Below the pieces are notes generated by a model. It made no database searches. It was not told where the DNA came from and saw nothing but the letters and a program-made list of their open reading frames with translations. Positions 19,513-29,317 of a stretch of 64,000 bases of DNA are shown here, piece after piece. The translations under genes and the position numbers were made by a program. The stretch is from assembly GCF_030160655.1 (NCBI RefSeq), contig NZ_BSOT01000001.1, positions 1 to 64,000 on the forward strand. The letters run 5' to 3'. The stretch comes from Agaribacter marinus. Lineage in GTDB: Bacteria > Pseudomonadota > Gammaproteobacteria > Enterobacterales > Alteromonadaceae. The first letter of the stretch is position 1; the number at the start of each line of letters is the position of its first letter.

Positions 19513-19530
19513 GCCGAGTTATTTCTCGGC
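19513..19530. terminator. Short hairpin after radC
   Basis: GCCGAG (19513-19518) pairs with CTCGGC (19525-19530) between the convergent ends of radC and the 19570 gene. The upstream A-run could become a T-run for the minus-strand transcript. It is weak for the plus strand. Confidence 0.45.
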
Positions 19531-19569
19531 ACTTAATTAACACTTAGTTAAACTGACGCAGTGTTTCTG

Positions 19570-20229
19570 CTAGTTGGAATAATCCAAGACTGTAGAGCTA
19601 TATTTTGTGAATGGTGGTAGCGTTGCCGAATTGTCAGGAGCAACTACAACAGATACTTCCCATTCTCCCCAAGCAAGTTTGTCATCTAAACCTGTCGTAG
19701 GGCTTACACTACGAGCTCCATGTAATTCGTAATAGCAAGTATTGTGCGCAGGAACATATTTGCCGAATGCTGTTCTTTTAGTATGCCCTTCTCTAACGAA
19801 ACAGTGATATAAATAATCGCCAGAATCTTGGCCTCCTAACGTAACACCGTATTCTCTTATAAAATCAAGGTATCCGGTATGGACGTTTCCAGAAAGTGTA
19901 ATATCAAACAATGCAAACGCTAAACCACTTGAGAAACTGGGAGTTTCTAAAGCATAATACTGACTATTTTTAAAACCGGAGCCATTGTGTTCTACATAGC
20001 AATATCCATTTACTAGTTTTCCAGGCACTAATCTTGTATCTGTGCAAATGTATCCATCTTTTATACCATGAGCATCTTTTAGAGGTGTTGTAACATATGA
20101 AGTGTTGTTTGGTGAGAAGTTATTTCTTTGAGTCCTATCATAATCCCCAAATACTGCTGAAAATGCATTTGACGATAGTAAAGCAGAAGTAATTCCTAAA
20201 CTTACAATTAATTTTTTTGTTTTGTTCAT
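19570..20229 (-). CDS. Exported protein of unknown function with four cysteines
   Basis: 219 residues with a clear signal peptide (about 1-24, ending NAFSA). The mature protein is rich in aromatic residues, Gly, Ser and Thr, and has four cysteines (YICTD, NGYCYV, YHCFV, NTCYYEL) that could form two disulfides in the periplasm or outside. No known family is recognised. The start is the ATG at 20229, with AAGGA upstream. It interrupts the otherwise conserved radC-rpmB spacing, which suggests a later insertion. It ends near a weak hairpin shared with radC. Confidence 0.75.
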   Translation of the reverse strand: MNKTKKLIVSLGITSALLSSNAFSAVFGDYDRTQRNNFSPNNTSYVTTPLKDAHGIKDGYICTDTRLVPGKLVNGYCYVEHNGSGFKNSQYYALETPSFSSGLAFALFDITLSGNVHTGYLDFIREYGVTLGGQDSGDYLYHCFVREGHTKRTAFGKYVPAHNTCYYELHGARSVSPTTGLDDKLAWGEWEVSVVVAPDNSATLPPFTKYSSTVLDYSN

Positions 20230-20604
20230 CAACGTTTTTCCTTAAATATTAGATAACATAAATTAACCGGTTTTCACCGTACATCACCCTCCATGGGCTT
20301 CCTGGACTTTATACAAAAGTGTTTTCTATTCAAGGCATACTGATGAATTTTAATAAAAGATTCATATTATTAAAGAGATATATAAGGCATATGCTCTTCA
20401 ATTGTAATGAGGCGTTTTAGCCAATTGCAATTAAAACTGATGAGATTGAACAAAAATTGAGTTTAATGAAAAGCTAAAGAGTAAATTTTAGCTTGTATTT
20501 TAATCTGAAATACTGTATAAAATGCGCCCTCTTAATTAACCGCGTTTAACGGCAAAATATGTTTGCTGAAGTTAAACGGCAAACTAATTGTTCTGGAGAC
20601 AATA
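20230..20604. other. Intergenic region upstream of rpmB
   Basis: This 375-bp AT-rich stretch separates a divergent secreted-protein gene from rpmB. It holds the rpmB promoter at 20493-20521 and the ribosome binding site GGAG before rpmB. The 5' part (20230-20480) shows only the palindrome AACCGGTT near 20256. No gene or structured RNA was seen. Confidence 0.5.
20493..20521 (+). promoter_or_regulatory. Sigma70-type promoter of rpmB-rpmG
   Basis: A -35 TTGTAT (20493-20498), a 17-bp spacer and a -10 TATAAA (20516-20521), followed by a G+C-rich GCGCC as in growth-rate-controlled genes. It lies 83 bp before the rpmB start. Confidence 0.7.
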
Positions 20605-20841
20605 ATGTCTAAAGTATGTGTAGTTACCGGAAAGCGTCCAGCAGTTGGTAACAATCGTTCGCACGCTAGAAACGCGACTCGTCGTCGTTTTCTACCGAAT
20701 TTACAAACTCACCGTTTTTGGGTTGAGAGTGAAAATCGTTTTGTAAAACTTCGTATATCTACTAAAGGTATGCGTATCATCGATAAAAAGGGCATTGATT
20801 CAGTATTAACTGACATGCGTGCTCGTGGTGAGAAAATCTAA
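20605..20841 (+). CDS. rpmB: 50S ribosomal protein L28
   Basis: 78 residues, full length. It begins [20 protein letters not shown] and contains the Arg-rich [12 protein letters not shown] and the C-terminal DMRARG of bacterial L28. GGAG precedes the ATG at 20605. It is a structural component of the large subunit, in an operon with rpmG 11 bp downstream. The promoter is 5' of it. Confidence 0.98.
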   Translation: MSKVCVVTGKRPAVGNNRSHARNATRRRFLPNLQTHRFWVESENRFVKLRISTKGMRIIDKKGIDSVLTDMRARGEKI

Positions 20842-20852
20842 AGGAATCTATC

Positions 20853-21008
20853 ATGCGTGATAAAATTAAATTGGTTTCATCTGCTGGTACTGGTTTCTAC
20901 TACACCACAGATAAGAATAAGCGTAACATGCCGGGCAAAATGGAGATCAAAAAATACGATCCTAAAGTTCGCAAACACGTGATGTTCAAGGAAGCAAAAA
21001 TCAAGTAA
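20853..21008 (+). CDS. rpmG: 50S ribosomal protein L33
   Basis: A 51-residue protein, [20 protein letters not shown] followed by [17 protein letters not shown] and ending EAKIK. This is the zinc-free (Cys-lacking) form of L33. AAGGA sits 8 bases before ATG. It is the second gene of the rpmB-rpmG operon and is followed by a strong terminator. Confidence 0.98.
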   Translation: MRDKIKLVSSAGTGFYYTTDKNKRNMPGKMEIKKYDPKVRKHVMFKEAKIK

Positions 21009-21052
21009 AGATTTTGCTTGCGCTCACTTAGTGAGTGACTTTGTCTCCATTA

Positions 21053-21078
21053 AAAACCCAGCAAATGCTGGGTTTTTT
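21053..21078 (+). terminator. Rho-independent terminator of rpmB-rpmG
   Basis: AAAACCCAGC (21053-21062) pairs with GCTGGGTTTT across a 4-base loop AAAT, followed by T residues to 21078. Confidence 0.93.
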
Positions 21079-21144
21079 GATGCCTTTAAATTGTCATAGT
21101 GTTAAGTTAGCTATTCTTGATTGTAATCTTTTTGGGAAGTCGTC

Positions 21145-21615
21145 ATGCGTCGCTTGTCACAAAAAGCTTGGAATAATGTGCTTATATTTTCCATGCTGAT
21201 ATTGATAGTGGTCTTAAATTGGGACAAACTTTTTGGTGAGGGTGAGCTATCCGTGATCTCTGTTGTACCAGAAGGTGCAGTGATTTTAAATGTAGAAATC
21301 GATGAGTTGAACTTTGAGCGTGTTGGCACCGGCTGGCGTGTCGTTGGCCCAGAATCAAAACTAAGGCCTAATTTAACGAGTAAAGCTATTGCAGAGATTA
21401 TTGGTAAATGGGAAAGAGCTTTGCTCCGCCTTCCGCTTGAACAAGTTGAACCGACGGCATTTTATCCCTTAGATCATGTGGTTACTATTTGGATTGCCGG
21501 TCAAAAAAACGGGTTGGTATACAGCATTAAAACTATCGCTGAACAAACCTATTTTGTGCATGAATCACGTTACTATTTATTGGATTTTCCGAGCTTATCC
21601 CAATTAATGCCGTAG
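21145..21615 (+). CDS. Single-pass membrane protein of unknown function
   Basis: 156 residues. A short basic N-terminus is followed by one transmembrane helix (about 11-28, VLIFSMLILIVVLNW); the rest (30-156) is probably periplasmic, with beta-rich segments. No conserved catalytic motif. It sits between rpmG and mutM, 40 bp ahead of mutM in the same direction, so probably co-transcribed with mutM. I do not recognise a family. Confidence 0.7.
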   Translation: MRRLSQKAWNNVLIFSMLILIVVLNWDKLFGEGELSVISVVPEGAVILNVEIDELNFERVGTGWRVVGPESKLRPNLTSKAIAEIIGKWERALLRLPLEQVEPTAFYPLDHVVTIWIAGQKNGLVYSIKTIAEQTYFVHESRYYLLDFPSLSQLMP

Positions 21616-21655
21616 TAGCATATTTTCTATTCTGACCCTGTTATGTGGAGTTTAC

Positions 21656-22468
21656 ATGCCTGAATTGCCCGAAGTGGAAGTGACTAGATTAGGTATTTCC
21701 CCTTATGTTGAAGGAGAACAAGTACAAAAAGTGCTCGTACATCAAGCTAAACTTCGTTGGTTAGTACCAAACGAAGTGCATCTGGTCGAAGGTTTAACTA
21801 TCGAAAAAGTGTCACGACGTGCCAAATATCTATTTTTACATACTAGTGTTGGTGACATCATGTTGCACTTGGGAATGTCTGGGAAAATGCGGGTAGTTGA
21901 ATCTGCGTTGCCTCGCAAAAAACATGATCATATAGAAATCCTGTTTACTTCAGGTAATAAGTTAGTGTTGAATGACGCTCGGCGCTTTGGTAGTTGTCTG
22001 TGGCGAGGAGCAAATGAACCGGAGTCCAAATTAATCTCGAATTTGGGCCCTGAGCCTCTTACAGAGGCTTTTGACGGGAATAGGCTACATCAACTCTCTC
22101 GGGAAAAACAAACGCCCGTAAAGTCTTTTATTATGGATAACTCTGTGGTTGTGGGGGTTGGTAATATTTATGCAAACGAATCATTATTCTTGTCAGGCAT
22201 TGATCCTCGGCGAGCCGCAGGGAAGGTAAGTAAAGCTAGATATCTACGTTTAAGCGAGAACATTAAAAAAGTGTTGGCATTAGCTATTGAGCAGGGTGGA
22301 ACCACGTTAAAAGATTTTGCTCAAGCAGATGGCAATCCGGGGTACTTTGCGCAGCATTTAAGAGTGTATGGTAGGGCGGGAGAGCCTTGTGAAGTGTGTA
22401 AAAAAAACATTAAATCAAAAGTTATTGGACAGCGGAATACATTTTATTGCATAGGCTGTCAAAGATAG
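21656..22468 (+). CDS. mutM: Formamidopyrimidine-DNA glycosylase (Fpg)
   Basis: 270 residues. A bifunctional base-excision repair enzyme that removes 8-oxoguanine and cleaves the AP site. The catalytic N-terminus is PELPEVEVTR (Pro2 nucleophile after Met removal, Glu3). RAKYLF supplies the conserved Lys, GNIYANE the H2TH region, and the C-terminal zinc finger CEVC...CIGC closes the protein. GTGGAG lies before the ATG. Length is typical. Neighbours rpmG and coaD are the usual ones in the group. Confidence 0.97.
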   Translation: MPELPEVEVTRLGISPYVEGEQVQKVLVHQAKLRWLVPNEVHLVEGLTIEKVSRRAKYLFLHTSVGDIMLHLGMSGKMRVVESALPRKKHDHIEILFTSGNKLVLNDARRFGSCLWRGANEPESKLISNLGPEPLTEAFDGNRLHQLSREKQTPVKSFIMDNSVVVGVGNIYANESLFLSGIDPRRAAGKVSKARYLRLSENIKKVLALAIEQGGTTLKDFAQADGNPGYFAQHLRVYGRAGEPCEVCKKNIKSKVIGQRNTFYCIGCQR

Positions 22469-22497
22469 ATATATAATAAGGCTTCGACATTCTTACA

Positions 22498-23223
22498 ATG
22501 GACAATATGCTCCCTACTTTCCTGATTAATTTGGATAGCTCAACAGCACGCCTGAAATCGTCATGTGACCAGCTAAATTCGATGGGCATCGAGTTTGAGA
22601 GGCTATCAGCAGTAAACGGTAAAGCGCTTTCCGAACAAGAGTTACATACCTATTATTCTGCCGACAAAAACGTAAAAGACTATTACAAACCACTAACAAG
22701 AGGCGAAATTGGGTGTTACCTAAGCCACCGGAAAGCTTGGCAGACGATTGTTGATAGAAATTTGCCTTATGCGCTTATTTTAGAAGATGACTTTATTCTT
22801 CAAACCGATTTAAAGTTAGTGACGCAATTTCTAGATAAGCAGGATACTTTTGATTACATTAAATTATCTAATTATCAAAATAGAGAGCGAAAAGTTAAAA
22901 GTGTTAAGAGTATTGCTGGTGGCAGTGTGGTTACATTCAGCAAAATTCCTGCAGGTACTTGTGCTCAAATTGTGAGTTTTGAAGGCGCTAAAAAACTACT
23001 AAATAGCTCAAACAAGTTCTCTCGTCCAGTCGATGTGGATTTACAATATTGGTGGGAACGAGGTATTAAGGTTATCGGTTTGTTGCCTTTCCCATTTGCA
23101 CCAAACCCTAATGTAGAAAGTGATATCTCACAAGTACAAAGTCGCGACAAAGTAGAGAAGCGCCGAATTAGGCGCATATTTCAGCAGATAGCATTCAAAT
23201 TCAAGAATCACTGTTATAAGTGA
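22498..23223 (+). CDS. Glycosyltransferase family 25 (LPS biosynthesis type)
   Basis: 241 residues with the GT25 signature: FLINLDSSTARL at the N-terminus, LTRGEIGCYLSHRKAW and the metal-binding region ALILEDDF; VDVDLQYWW near the C-terminus. GT25 enzymes typically add galactose or related sugars to LPS or oligosaccharide. An alternative start is the ATG at 22507 (MLPTFL). It follows mutM by 29 bp and may share its transcript. A second GT25 gene is at 25350. Confidence 0.87.
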   Translation: MDNMLPTFLINLDSSTARLKSSCDQLNSMGIEFERLSAVNGKALSEQELHTYYSADKNVKDYYKPLTRGEIGCYLSHRKAWQTIVDRNLPYALILEDDFILQTDLKLVTQFLDKQDTFDYIKLSNYQNRERKVKSVKSIAGGSVVTFSKIPAGTCAQIVSFEGAKKLLNSSNKFSRPVDVDLQYWWERGIKVIGLLPFPFAPNPNVESDISQVQSRDKVEKRRIRRIFQQIAFKFKNHCYK

Positions 23224-23232
23224 ATTGTCGTT

Positions 23233-23802
<570 letters not shown>

Positions 23803-23896
23803 TTATCTAACAATTAATCACATAAAAAACACTGTTGATTACAGTATTTTACTATATGATCGCGGATGTTATACATGATCTTTATGAAAGGATGCA

Positions 23897-25360
23897 ATGC
23901 AAATTAAGCCTTTTGCGTTAATCGCGCTATGTTGTTGTTTGTTTTTACCGTTCTTTACTAAGGCCTCACCTTGGGTTGGTACGGTAGATAAACAATTACA
24001 CTATGATCTCCAGACGCTCGTCGAGTGGGGATTTTTGGATACGACAGTGAATACTTATCCGGTACCTTGGCGAGGTATTTCGTCGCAAGTAGATAACTTG
24101 TCGATTGATGCCATGCCATATAGGCCTCGGCAAGCGTTGTTGCGCCTTAAGCATTATTTATCTATTCAAAAACAAGCGAAGGCGCGTCAGTATTTAATGC
24201 TGCAAGGGGCATCTGATGATGTCAGATTCCGAAGCCTTGACGACGGTGTAGATAGCACCGGAAAAGCAACGCTATTGACTGAGTTGTATGTAGGCCCTTG
24301 GTCAGCTCAAGTGAGTGTTAATTATTCAAAAGGCGGCGAAAAAAATATAGACAATAGTTTCCTTGCCTATCAATTTGGTAATTGGAATTTACGGCTTGGT
24401 TCTATAGAGCAGTTTTGGGGGCCAGCGCAGTCTAGTAGTCTAATCCTGTCTAACAACAGTCGTCCAATTAAAGCTTTAGCGCTTTCTCGCTCGAGCACTG
24501 CTGCGCCAGAACATCCCTGGTTATCTTGGATAGGGTCTTGGTATTTTACATCTCAAATTGGTCAACTTGAACGCACGCGCGTTGTGCCGGATACTAAAAT
24601 ATTGCTTAACCGCTTTACAATGAGGCCTTTTGATGGATTTGAGCTTGGTGCGTCTTGGGTGTTGATGTGGGGAGGTGAGGGCCAAGATGAAAGCGTAGAC
24701 TCCTTTGTTGAGGCCGTTACTTTTCAAAGTGTCTGCATTCGTCCCACCGGTGTTTGTACCAAGTCCCAGTTAACCAAACGTGGCAATCATATTGCGGGCT
24801 TTGATCTCAGTTACACCGCAAGGTTGTTTGCTAGACCCGTGTCATTTTATATACAGCGTATAGGAGAAGACTCTGTTGACGGTTATCGCATTACTGATAA
24901 TGCCAATTTGTTTGGTATATCTACCTATGTTCAAGGGGTAAAAGTATTTGTCGAAACGAGTGATACCAATGTCAATTGTGATGGCAACGCAACAAATAAT
25001 TTGAATTGCTTTTATGAAAATGGCACTTATCAAACTGGTTACAGAACATATGGCCGAGCATTAGGCAGTACCTTTGATAGTGATGCAAAGCAAATGACGG
25101 CAGGTGCAAATTTTCGTTTTGAAAACGGCGCTGTAGCAGAGCTGTTACTTCGGGATGTAGAGCTAAATCGAGATGGCGTTAGGCCATCACCCTTACTAAT
25201 AGATAGTGACAGTGAAAACGTCCTTGAATTATCTGGTTTCTACCAGCATCCTTATGGTCAGTGGTTATTAAAAGCCGGTGGAAGTATTGCTCGCCGAGAA
25301 TTTTCTGAAAAAACAAGTACTGACTCATTAATCTATTTTAAAGCGCAATATGCATACTGA
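23897..25360 (+). CDS. Wzi family capsule-assembly outer-membrane protein
   Basis: 487 residues, with signal peptide (about 1-23, ending TKA). The remainder is beta-barrel-like and matches the Wzi/capsule assembly family: early DLQTLVEWGFLD, then LYVGPWSAQVSVNY, WNLRLGSIEQFWGPAQSSSLI and a C-terminal FYQHPYGQWLLKAGG ending aromatic (YAY). Wzi helps attach capsule polysaccharide to the outer membrane. No other wz genes are in the window, so the polymer is unknown. AAGG precedes the ATG. It overlaps the next GT25 gene by 11 bp. Confidence 0.85.
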   Translation: MQIKPFALIALCCCLFLPFFTKASPWVGTVDKQLHYDLQTLVEWGFLDTTVNTYPVPWRGISSQVDNLSIDAMPYRPRQALLRLKHYLSIQKQAKARQYLMLQGASDDVRFRSLDDGVDSTGKATLLTELYVGPWSAQVSVNYSKGGEKNIDNSFLAYQFGNWNLRLGSIEQFWGPAQSSSLILSNNSRPIKALALSRSSTAAPEHPWLSWIGSWYFTSQIGQLERTRVVPDTKILLNRFTMRPFDGFELGASWVLMWGGEGQDESVDSFVEAVTFQSVCIRPTGVCTKSQLTKRGNHIAGFDLSYTARLFARPVSFYIQRIGEDSVDGYRITDNANLFGISTYVQGVKVFVETSDTNVNCDGNATNNLNCFYENGTYQTGYRTYGRALGSTFDSDAKQMTAGANFRFENGAVAELLLRDVELNRDGVRPSPLLIDSDSENVLELSGFYQHPYGQWLLKAGGSIARREFSEKTSTDSLIYFKAQYAY

Positions 25361-26138
25361 CTCAATTAATGCCCATTCACTCTTCAAACCGTTAAATGAT
25401 TTTTTCGACGGTATTTTTGTTATTACGCTAGATCGAGCGAAAGATCGTCAAGAAAGTATCAAGAAGAATATGTCAGGGTTGGATTATGAGTTTTGGCCAG
25501 CAACCGACAAATCTAAATTACATGAGAGTGTACTACATGATAAATCCCAGTATGATGATGAAACACACCGAAAACTAAAGCGTACGCATCGTTCAATGAA
25601 TTTAGGTGAGTATGCTTGTGCGCACTCTCACCGCTGTATACATCAACACATGGTTCAAAACAGTTTACAGAAAGTGTTGATCTTTGAAGATGACGCTATT
25701 CCTAATCTTGATGTATTGCATAATTTTTCATCTTGTATCAATAGTTTACCTGTTTCTTGGGATGTTCTAATGCTAGATTATTATGATTGTTACTATGAAA
25801 ATATCTCAGGTTATTTGAAACAATTTTTGTATAAGGTGTATCGTCAACTTCATATCGCAAATTGGCAGCATGTACCTGTGAGTCGAATAAATAATTTACT
25901 TATGCGGCACCATAGTGAATATTTTTATCATGCTGGTAAGTTTTCAGGGTCTCATGCATACTGCCTAACGCTTGATGCAGCAAAGCAATATCTAGAGTTA
26001 CAAACACCTGTTGTACTTCAGCCAGATAGAATATTTTATGCTTTCCAAGAAAAAACAAATTTGAATGTTTTAGCATGTAAAGAGCCACTGTTTTTACGAG
26101 GAGAGGCGTCGAAGGTATCTTCAATACAAACTCGGTAG
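25350..26138 (+). CDS. Glycosyltransferase family 25
   Basis: 262 residues: FVITLDRAKDRQESI at the N-terminus, LGEYACAHSHRCIHQHM and the acidic LIFEDDAIP typical of GT25. Its ATG lies inside the end of the wzi-like gene (11-bp overlap), which implies translational coupling and a joint function in surface glycan assembly. The final residues are not conserved. It is convergent with the kdkA-like gene (2-bp gap). Confidence 0.85.
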   Translation: MHTDSINAHSLFKPLNDFFDGIFVITLDRAKDRQESIKKNMSGLDYEFWPATDKSKLHESVLHDKSQYDDETHRKLKRTHRSMNLGEYACAHSHRCIHQHMVQNSLQKVLIFEDDAIPNLDVLHNFSSCINSLPVSWDVLMLDYYDCYYENISGYLKQFLYKVYRQLHIANWQHVPVSRINNLLMRHHSEYFYHAGKFSGSHAYCLTLDAAKQYLELQTPVVLQPDRIFYAFQEKTNLNVLACKEPLFLRGEASKVSSIQTR

Positions 26139-26140
26139 CA

Positions 26141-26902
26141 TTACACTTTTTGAGAGTAACCTAATAAAAAACTATCCCAGTCTGATTTGGCGAATTGGTA
26201 ACTACTACCCAATCGGTCATGATGCTTATCAATAGAGCGCCTGAATCGGGAAATATTCTGCTTTTTCCAATCCCCGTCTTTACGCACATAACACTTATCA
26301 AAATCAATTAAAAAAACCTGATCAGTATCATTAATGAGAACATTCTTAACATTAAGATCATCGTGACATATGTTGAGATTATGCATTCTTTTTACCATAT
26401 AACCTATATCTTCCCATAAAGATTCATGTAACTTCTGATTTTGTAGGTAGGCATGGAGTTCTTGTGTATTTGGAATGGCTTGAGTGATGATGTCTGCTGT
26501 ATAAAATATGCCGCGTTGAATTACTCTACCTGCAATTGGCATTGGCACAGGCAAGGCATTTTTTTGCATTGTTTGTAACAGTTTCAGCTCTTTATATACT
26601 CGGGTAGATTCAATATTTTTCCAAAGAAACTTATCGTCAGATAATTTAGCAACCAAGCCCCCTCGTCGATAGTGGCGCAATACACATTGTGTATTCTCTA
26701 AATTAAAAAAAAACACCTCGCCTCTTCCAGTACGAATTTGCTGAATCAATTGGTTTTGTTGTAAGAAATCCTTAGCGAAGTGATGATGGTTTAGGTGGAT
26801 TGCAGTTGATGTAGCCGTTGTGATGATAACTTCATTTTGCTCGTTGCAATTGCGCTTATGTAACTGTAATGTCATGACAAATTTATGCTGTAATGAATAC
26901 AT
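26141..26902 (-). CDS. kdkA: 3-deoxy-D-manno-octulosonic acid kinase (KdkA-like)
   Basis: 253 residues with a eukaryotic-like small-kinase fold. Visible are RHYRRGGLVAKL near the N-lobe, the catalytic HDDLNVKNVLIN and the metal motif LIDFDKC, followed by WKKQNISRFRRSI. KdkA phosphorylates Kdo in the LPS inner core. An alternative start is the ATG at 26875. It stands alone on the minus strand, divergent (27 bp) from the GT4 gene. Identification is by motif arrangement and LPS context. Confidence 0.83.
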   Translation of the reverse strand: MYSLQHKFVMTLQLHKRNCNEQNEVIITTATSTAIHLNHHHFAKDFLQQNQLIQQIRTGRGEVFFFNLENTQCVLRHYRRGGLVAKLSDDKFLWKNIESTRVYKELKLLQTMQKNALPVPMPIAGRVIQRGIFYTADIITQAIPNTQELHAYLQNQKLHESLWEDIGYMVKRMHNLNICHDDLNVKNVLINDTDQVFLIDFDKCYVRKDGDWKKQNISRFRRSIDKHHDRLGSSYQFAKSDWDSFLLGYSQKV

Positions 26903-26929
26903 ACCACCATACCAGAGTGCAGGGAATAA

Positions 26930-28012
26930 ATGAAAAAAATCGCGATTGTTATTGATTCACTTGTAGGTGGTGGTGCCGAAAGAGTCATGCTGACACTTGC
27001 GAGTGAGTTTTTATCAATGGGACACAACGTCACCATTTTCTCATTAAAGCAGCACGTCACATATCAAATACCGGAAGCGTTAAAATTGGTCTTTCCTTTC
27101 GCTGAATACAATGCATCGGTGAGGGGGTGGTTTAACCGCAAAAAGTTGGCAAAGATGCTGACAGATGCGGTAAATAACGCTGAACAGAATGGACGCTTTG
27201 ATATGTTCTTAGTGAATTTATATGAGGCATATCGTATTGTTCAAGCCTGCAACTTTGCGCGTTGCCATTATGTTATTCACAACGACTTTAATAGTGAGCT
27301 AGCGCGCGAGGCGAAAATGGGCCCAATCAAGTATTTTTACATGCGTAAAATATTACGGGGGCTTACCGGCAAACGTTTGATAGCTGTATCAAAAGGCATA
27401 TCGAATGCTCTATTAACAACACATTTATTTACGCCGAAACAGGTTTCCCAAATATATAACCCCACAGACCACAACTTTATTCAATCAATGGCGGCAAAAC
27501 CACTAACAGAAAAGATACCGCCTAAGTTTATATTGCATGTGGGCAGGGCGGCAAAGGCAAAACGTCATGATGTATTATTTAAGGCTCTGCAAAACGTTGA
27601 TAAAGAATATGTATTAGTTTGTTTGAGTGTGTCAGTTAAAAAGTTACGTAAGTTAAGTCATAGGTTAAACGTTGAAGATAGAGTTGTACTGCCAGGGTTT
27701 TCAGATAACCCATATCAATGGATGAAACATGCTGCTGCGGTTGTCCTTAGTTCCGATTTTGAAGGCTTGCCTACAGTCTTAATAGAAGCGCAAGTATGCG
27801 GTACGCCAATCGTGTCAACAGATTGTCCTTTTGGGCCGCGTGAAATCGTAGGCGAAGAGGGCATTACGAATCTAGTGCCTATGCGAGATCCGGATGCACT
27901 GGCTGGTGCAATTAATACTGTACTTGCCAGACAGTCGATCAATCTGCAAAGCCCGTTGCTACCTAAACTCGGTAAAACGTCAATTGCAAATGCTTATTTA
28001 GCACTTTGTTAG
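26930..28012 (+). CDS. Glycosyltransferase family 4 (LPS core type)
   Basis: 360 residues, GT-B fold: N-terminal DSLVGGGAERVMLTLA, then a C-terminal donor domain with FILHVGRAAKAKRHD, VLPGFSDNP and the EX7E motif in SSDFEGLPTVLIEAQVCGTPIVSTDCPFG. The closest kind in function is the WaaG/WabH group of LPS core transferases; the exact sugar cannot be read. GGG AATAA precedes ATG. It is followed 69 bp later by a GT9 gene in the same direction. Confidence 0.87.
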   Translation: MKKIAIVIDSLVGGGAERVMLTLASEFLSMGHNVTIFSLKQHVTYQIPEALKLVFPFAEYNASVRGWFNRKKLAKMLTDAVNNAEQNGRFDMFLVNLYEAYRIVQACNFARCHYVIHNDFNSELAREAKMGPIKYFYMRKILRGLTGKRLIAVSKGISNALLTTHLFTPKQVSQIYNPTDHNFIQSMAAKPLTEKIPPKFILHVGRAAKAKRHDVLFKALQNVDKEYVLVCLSVSVKKLRKLSHRLNVEDRVVLPGFSDNPYQWMKHAAAVVLSSDFEGLPTVLIEAQVCGTPIVSTDCPFGPREIVGEEGITNLVPMRDPDALAGAINTVLARQSINLQSPLLPKLGKTSIANAYLALC

Positions 28013-28081
28013 ACTCTAATACTTTATTTTTTAGTTACTTACATGAATAATATCAAACAAATCCTGCGTTGAGAGCGGCTT

Positions 28082-29119
28082 GTGAGTTCACCTTTTAAGT
28101 TATGTATATTGAGATTGTCCGCGATTGGTGATGTTTGCCATGCCGCTGCTATGGTAAATGCTATCCAGCGCCACCGTCCTGACATTGAAATTACGTGGAT
28201 AATCGGAAAAATTGAGTACGCCTTGCTTGCTGGTATGCCAAATGTCCGCTTTGTGATTTATGACAAGAAGGGTGGTCGCGCATCTAAGGATTCACTTAAA
28301 CAAGCAATTGGAGATATCGAGTTTGATGCATTGTTTGTCATGCAGGTGGCATTGCGAGCTAATGTAGTGTCTAGGATGATAAGAGCAAAAAAACGTGTTG
28401 GATTTGATTGGCATCGTAGTAAAGAGGGGCATTGGTTGTTTACGAATACTCGGATAGCGCCGCGCAAGTATGCGCATGTGCTCGAAGGGTTTATGGGGTT
28501 TGCCGAATCTTTAGGCGTTCCACCATTAGAAAAACCGCAATGGAATATTCCTATTCCCGACGACGATCGTTTGTGGGTTGATGAGCATTTAAATGGACTT
28601 GATGAGTATGTCGTAATTAGCCCGGCAGCATCAAAAGCGGAGCGTAACTGGTTAGCTGACCGTTATGCCAAAATCGTCGACTATATACATCGAGAAGGCC
28701 TTGCCGTGGTTATTTGTGGTGGGCCGGGCGACTTGGACCAACAAATAACATCCGATATTATGTCTCATACGTCAAATGTTGCGCTTAACTTAGTGGGTGA
28801 AACAAGTTTAAAGCAAATGTTAGCCGTATTATCAAAGGCTAGAATGGTCATTGCGCCAGACACCGGCCCTGCGCACATGGCAACGACTCAAGGCGTACCA
28901 GTGATCGGTCTATATGCCCACAGCAATCCACGTAGAACAGGCCCATACTTATCTTTGCATACAACAGTATCTATGTATGACGATATTATTCAAACACAAA
29001 AAGGGAAAGACTGGCGAAAATTACCTTGGGGAGTGCGCGCAAAAGGCGGTGATTTAATGTCTCAAGTAAGCGTCCAGTCAGTAAAATCTCAAATTCAGCA
29101 TATATTACACAATATATGA
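28082..29119 (+). CDS. Glycosyltransferase family 9 (heptosyltransferase-like)
   Basis: 345 residues, GTG start. ILRLSAIGDVCHAAAMVNAI at the N-terminus, VISPAASKAERNW (nucleotide-sugar loop) and the C-terminal TGPAHMATTQGVPVIGLYA are typical of the WaaC/WaaF/ADP-heptose family. It probably adds heptose to the LPS inner core, which fits the neighbouring Kdo kinase. It is longer at the C-terminus by a few turns than E. coli WaaC. No waaA gene is in the window. Confidence 0.87.
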   Translation: MSSPFKLCILRLSAIGDVCHAAAMVNAIQRHRPDIEITWIIGKIEYALLAGMPNVRFVIYDKKGGRASKDSLKQAIGDIEFDALFVMQVALRANVVSRMIRAKKRVGFDWHRSKEGHWLFTNTRIAPRKYAHVLEGFMGFAESLGVPPLEKPQWNIPIPDDDRLWVDEHLNGLDEYVVISPAASKAERNWLADRYAKIVDYIHREGLAVVICGGPGDLDQQITSDIMSHTSNVALNLVGETSLKQMLAVLSKARMVIAPDTGPAHMATTQGVPVIGLYAHSNPRRTGPYLSLHTTVSMYDDIIQTQKGKDWRKLPWGVRAKGGDLMSQVSVQSVKSQIQHILHNI

Positions 29120-29317
29120 CTCTGATTGATTTTCTATTAGCGGTAAGCAATTTTTATATAAGGTGTACTTTCTACTTTACGTTTTTATAAAAACACTACT
29201 AATTCATGATCTTTGTAAAAATATTTGTATACGATTTTTCAGTTATTATTATTAGATAATTTCAATTCTGTATTGACCAGAGTAGTCTCAACAACAATTA
29301 ATTGAAAAGGACGGCAG

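Noticed and set aside
23830-23845. LexA-like sequence CTGTTGATTACAG upstream of the wzi gene.
   Set aside because: The half-sites are 7 bases apart, not 10, so it does not fit the LexA operator.
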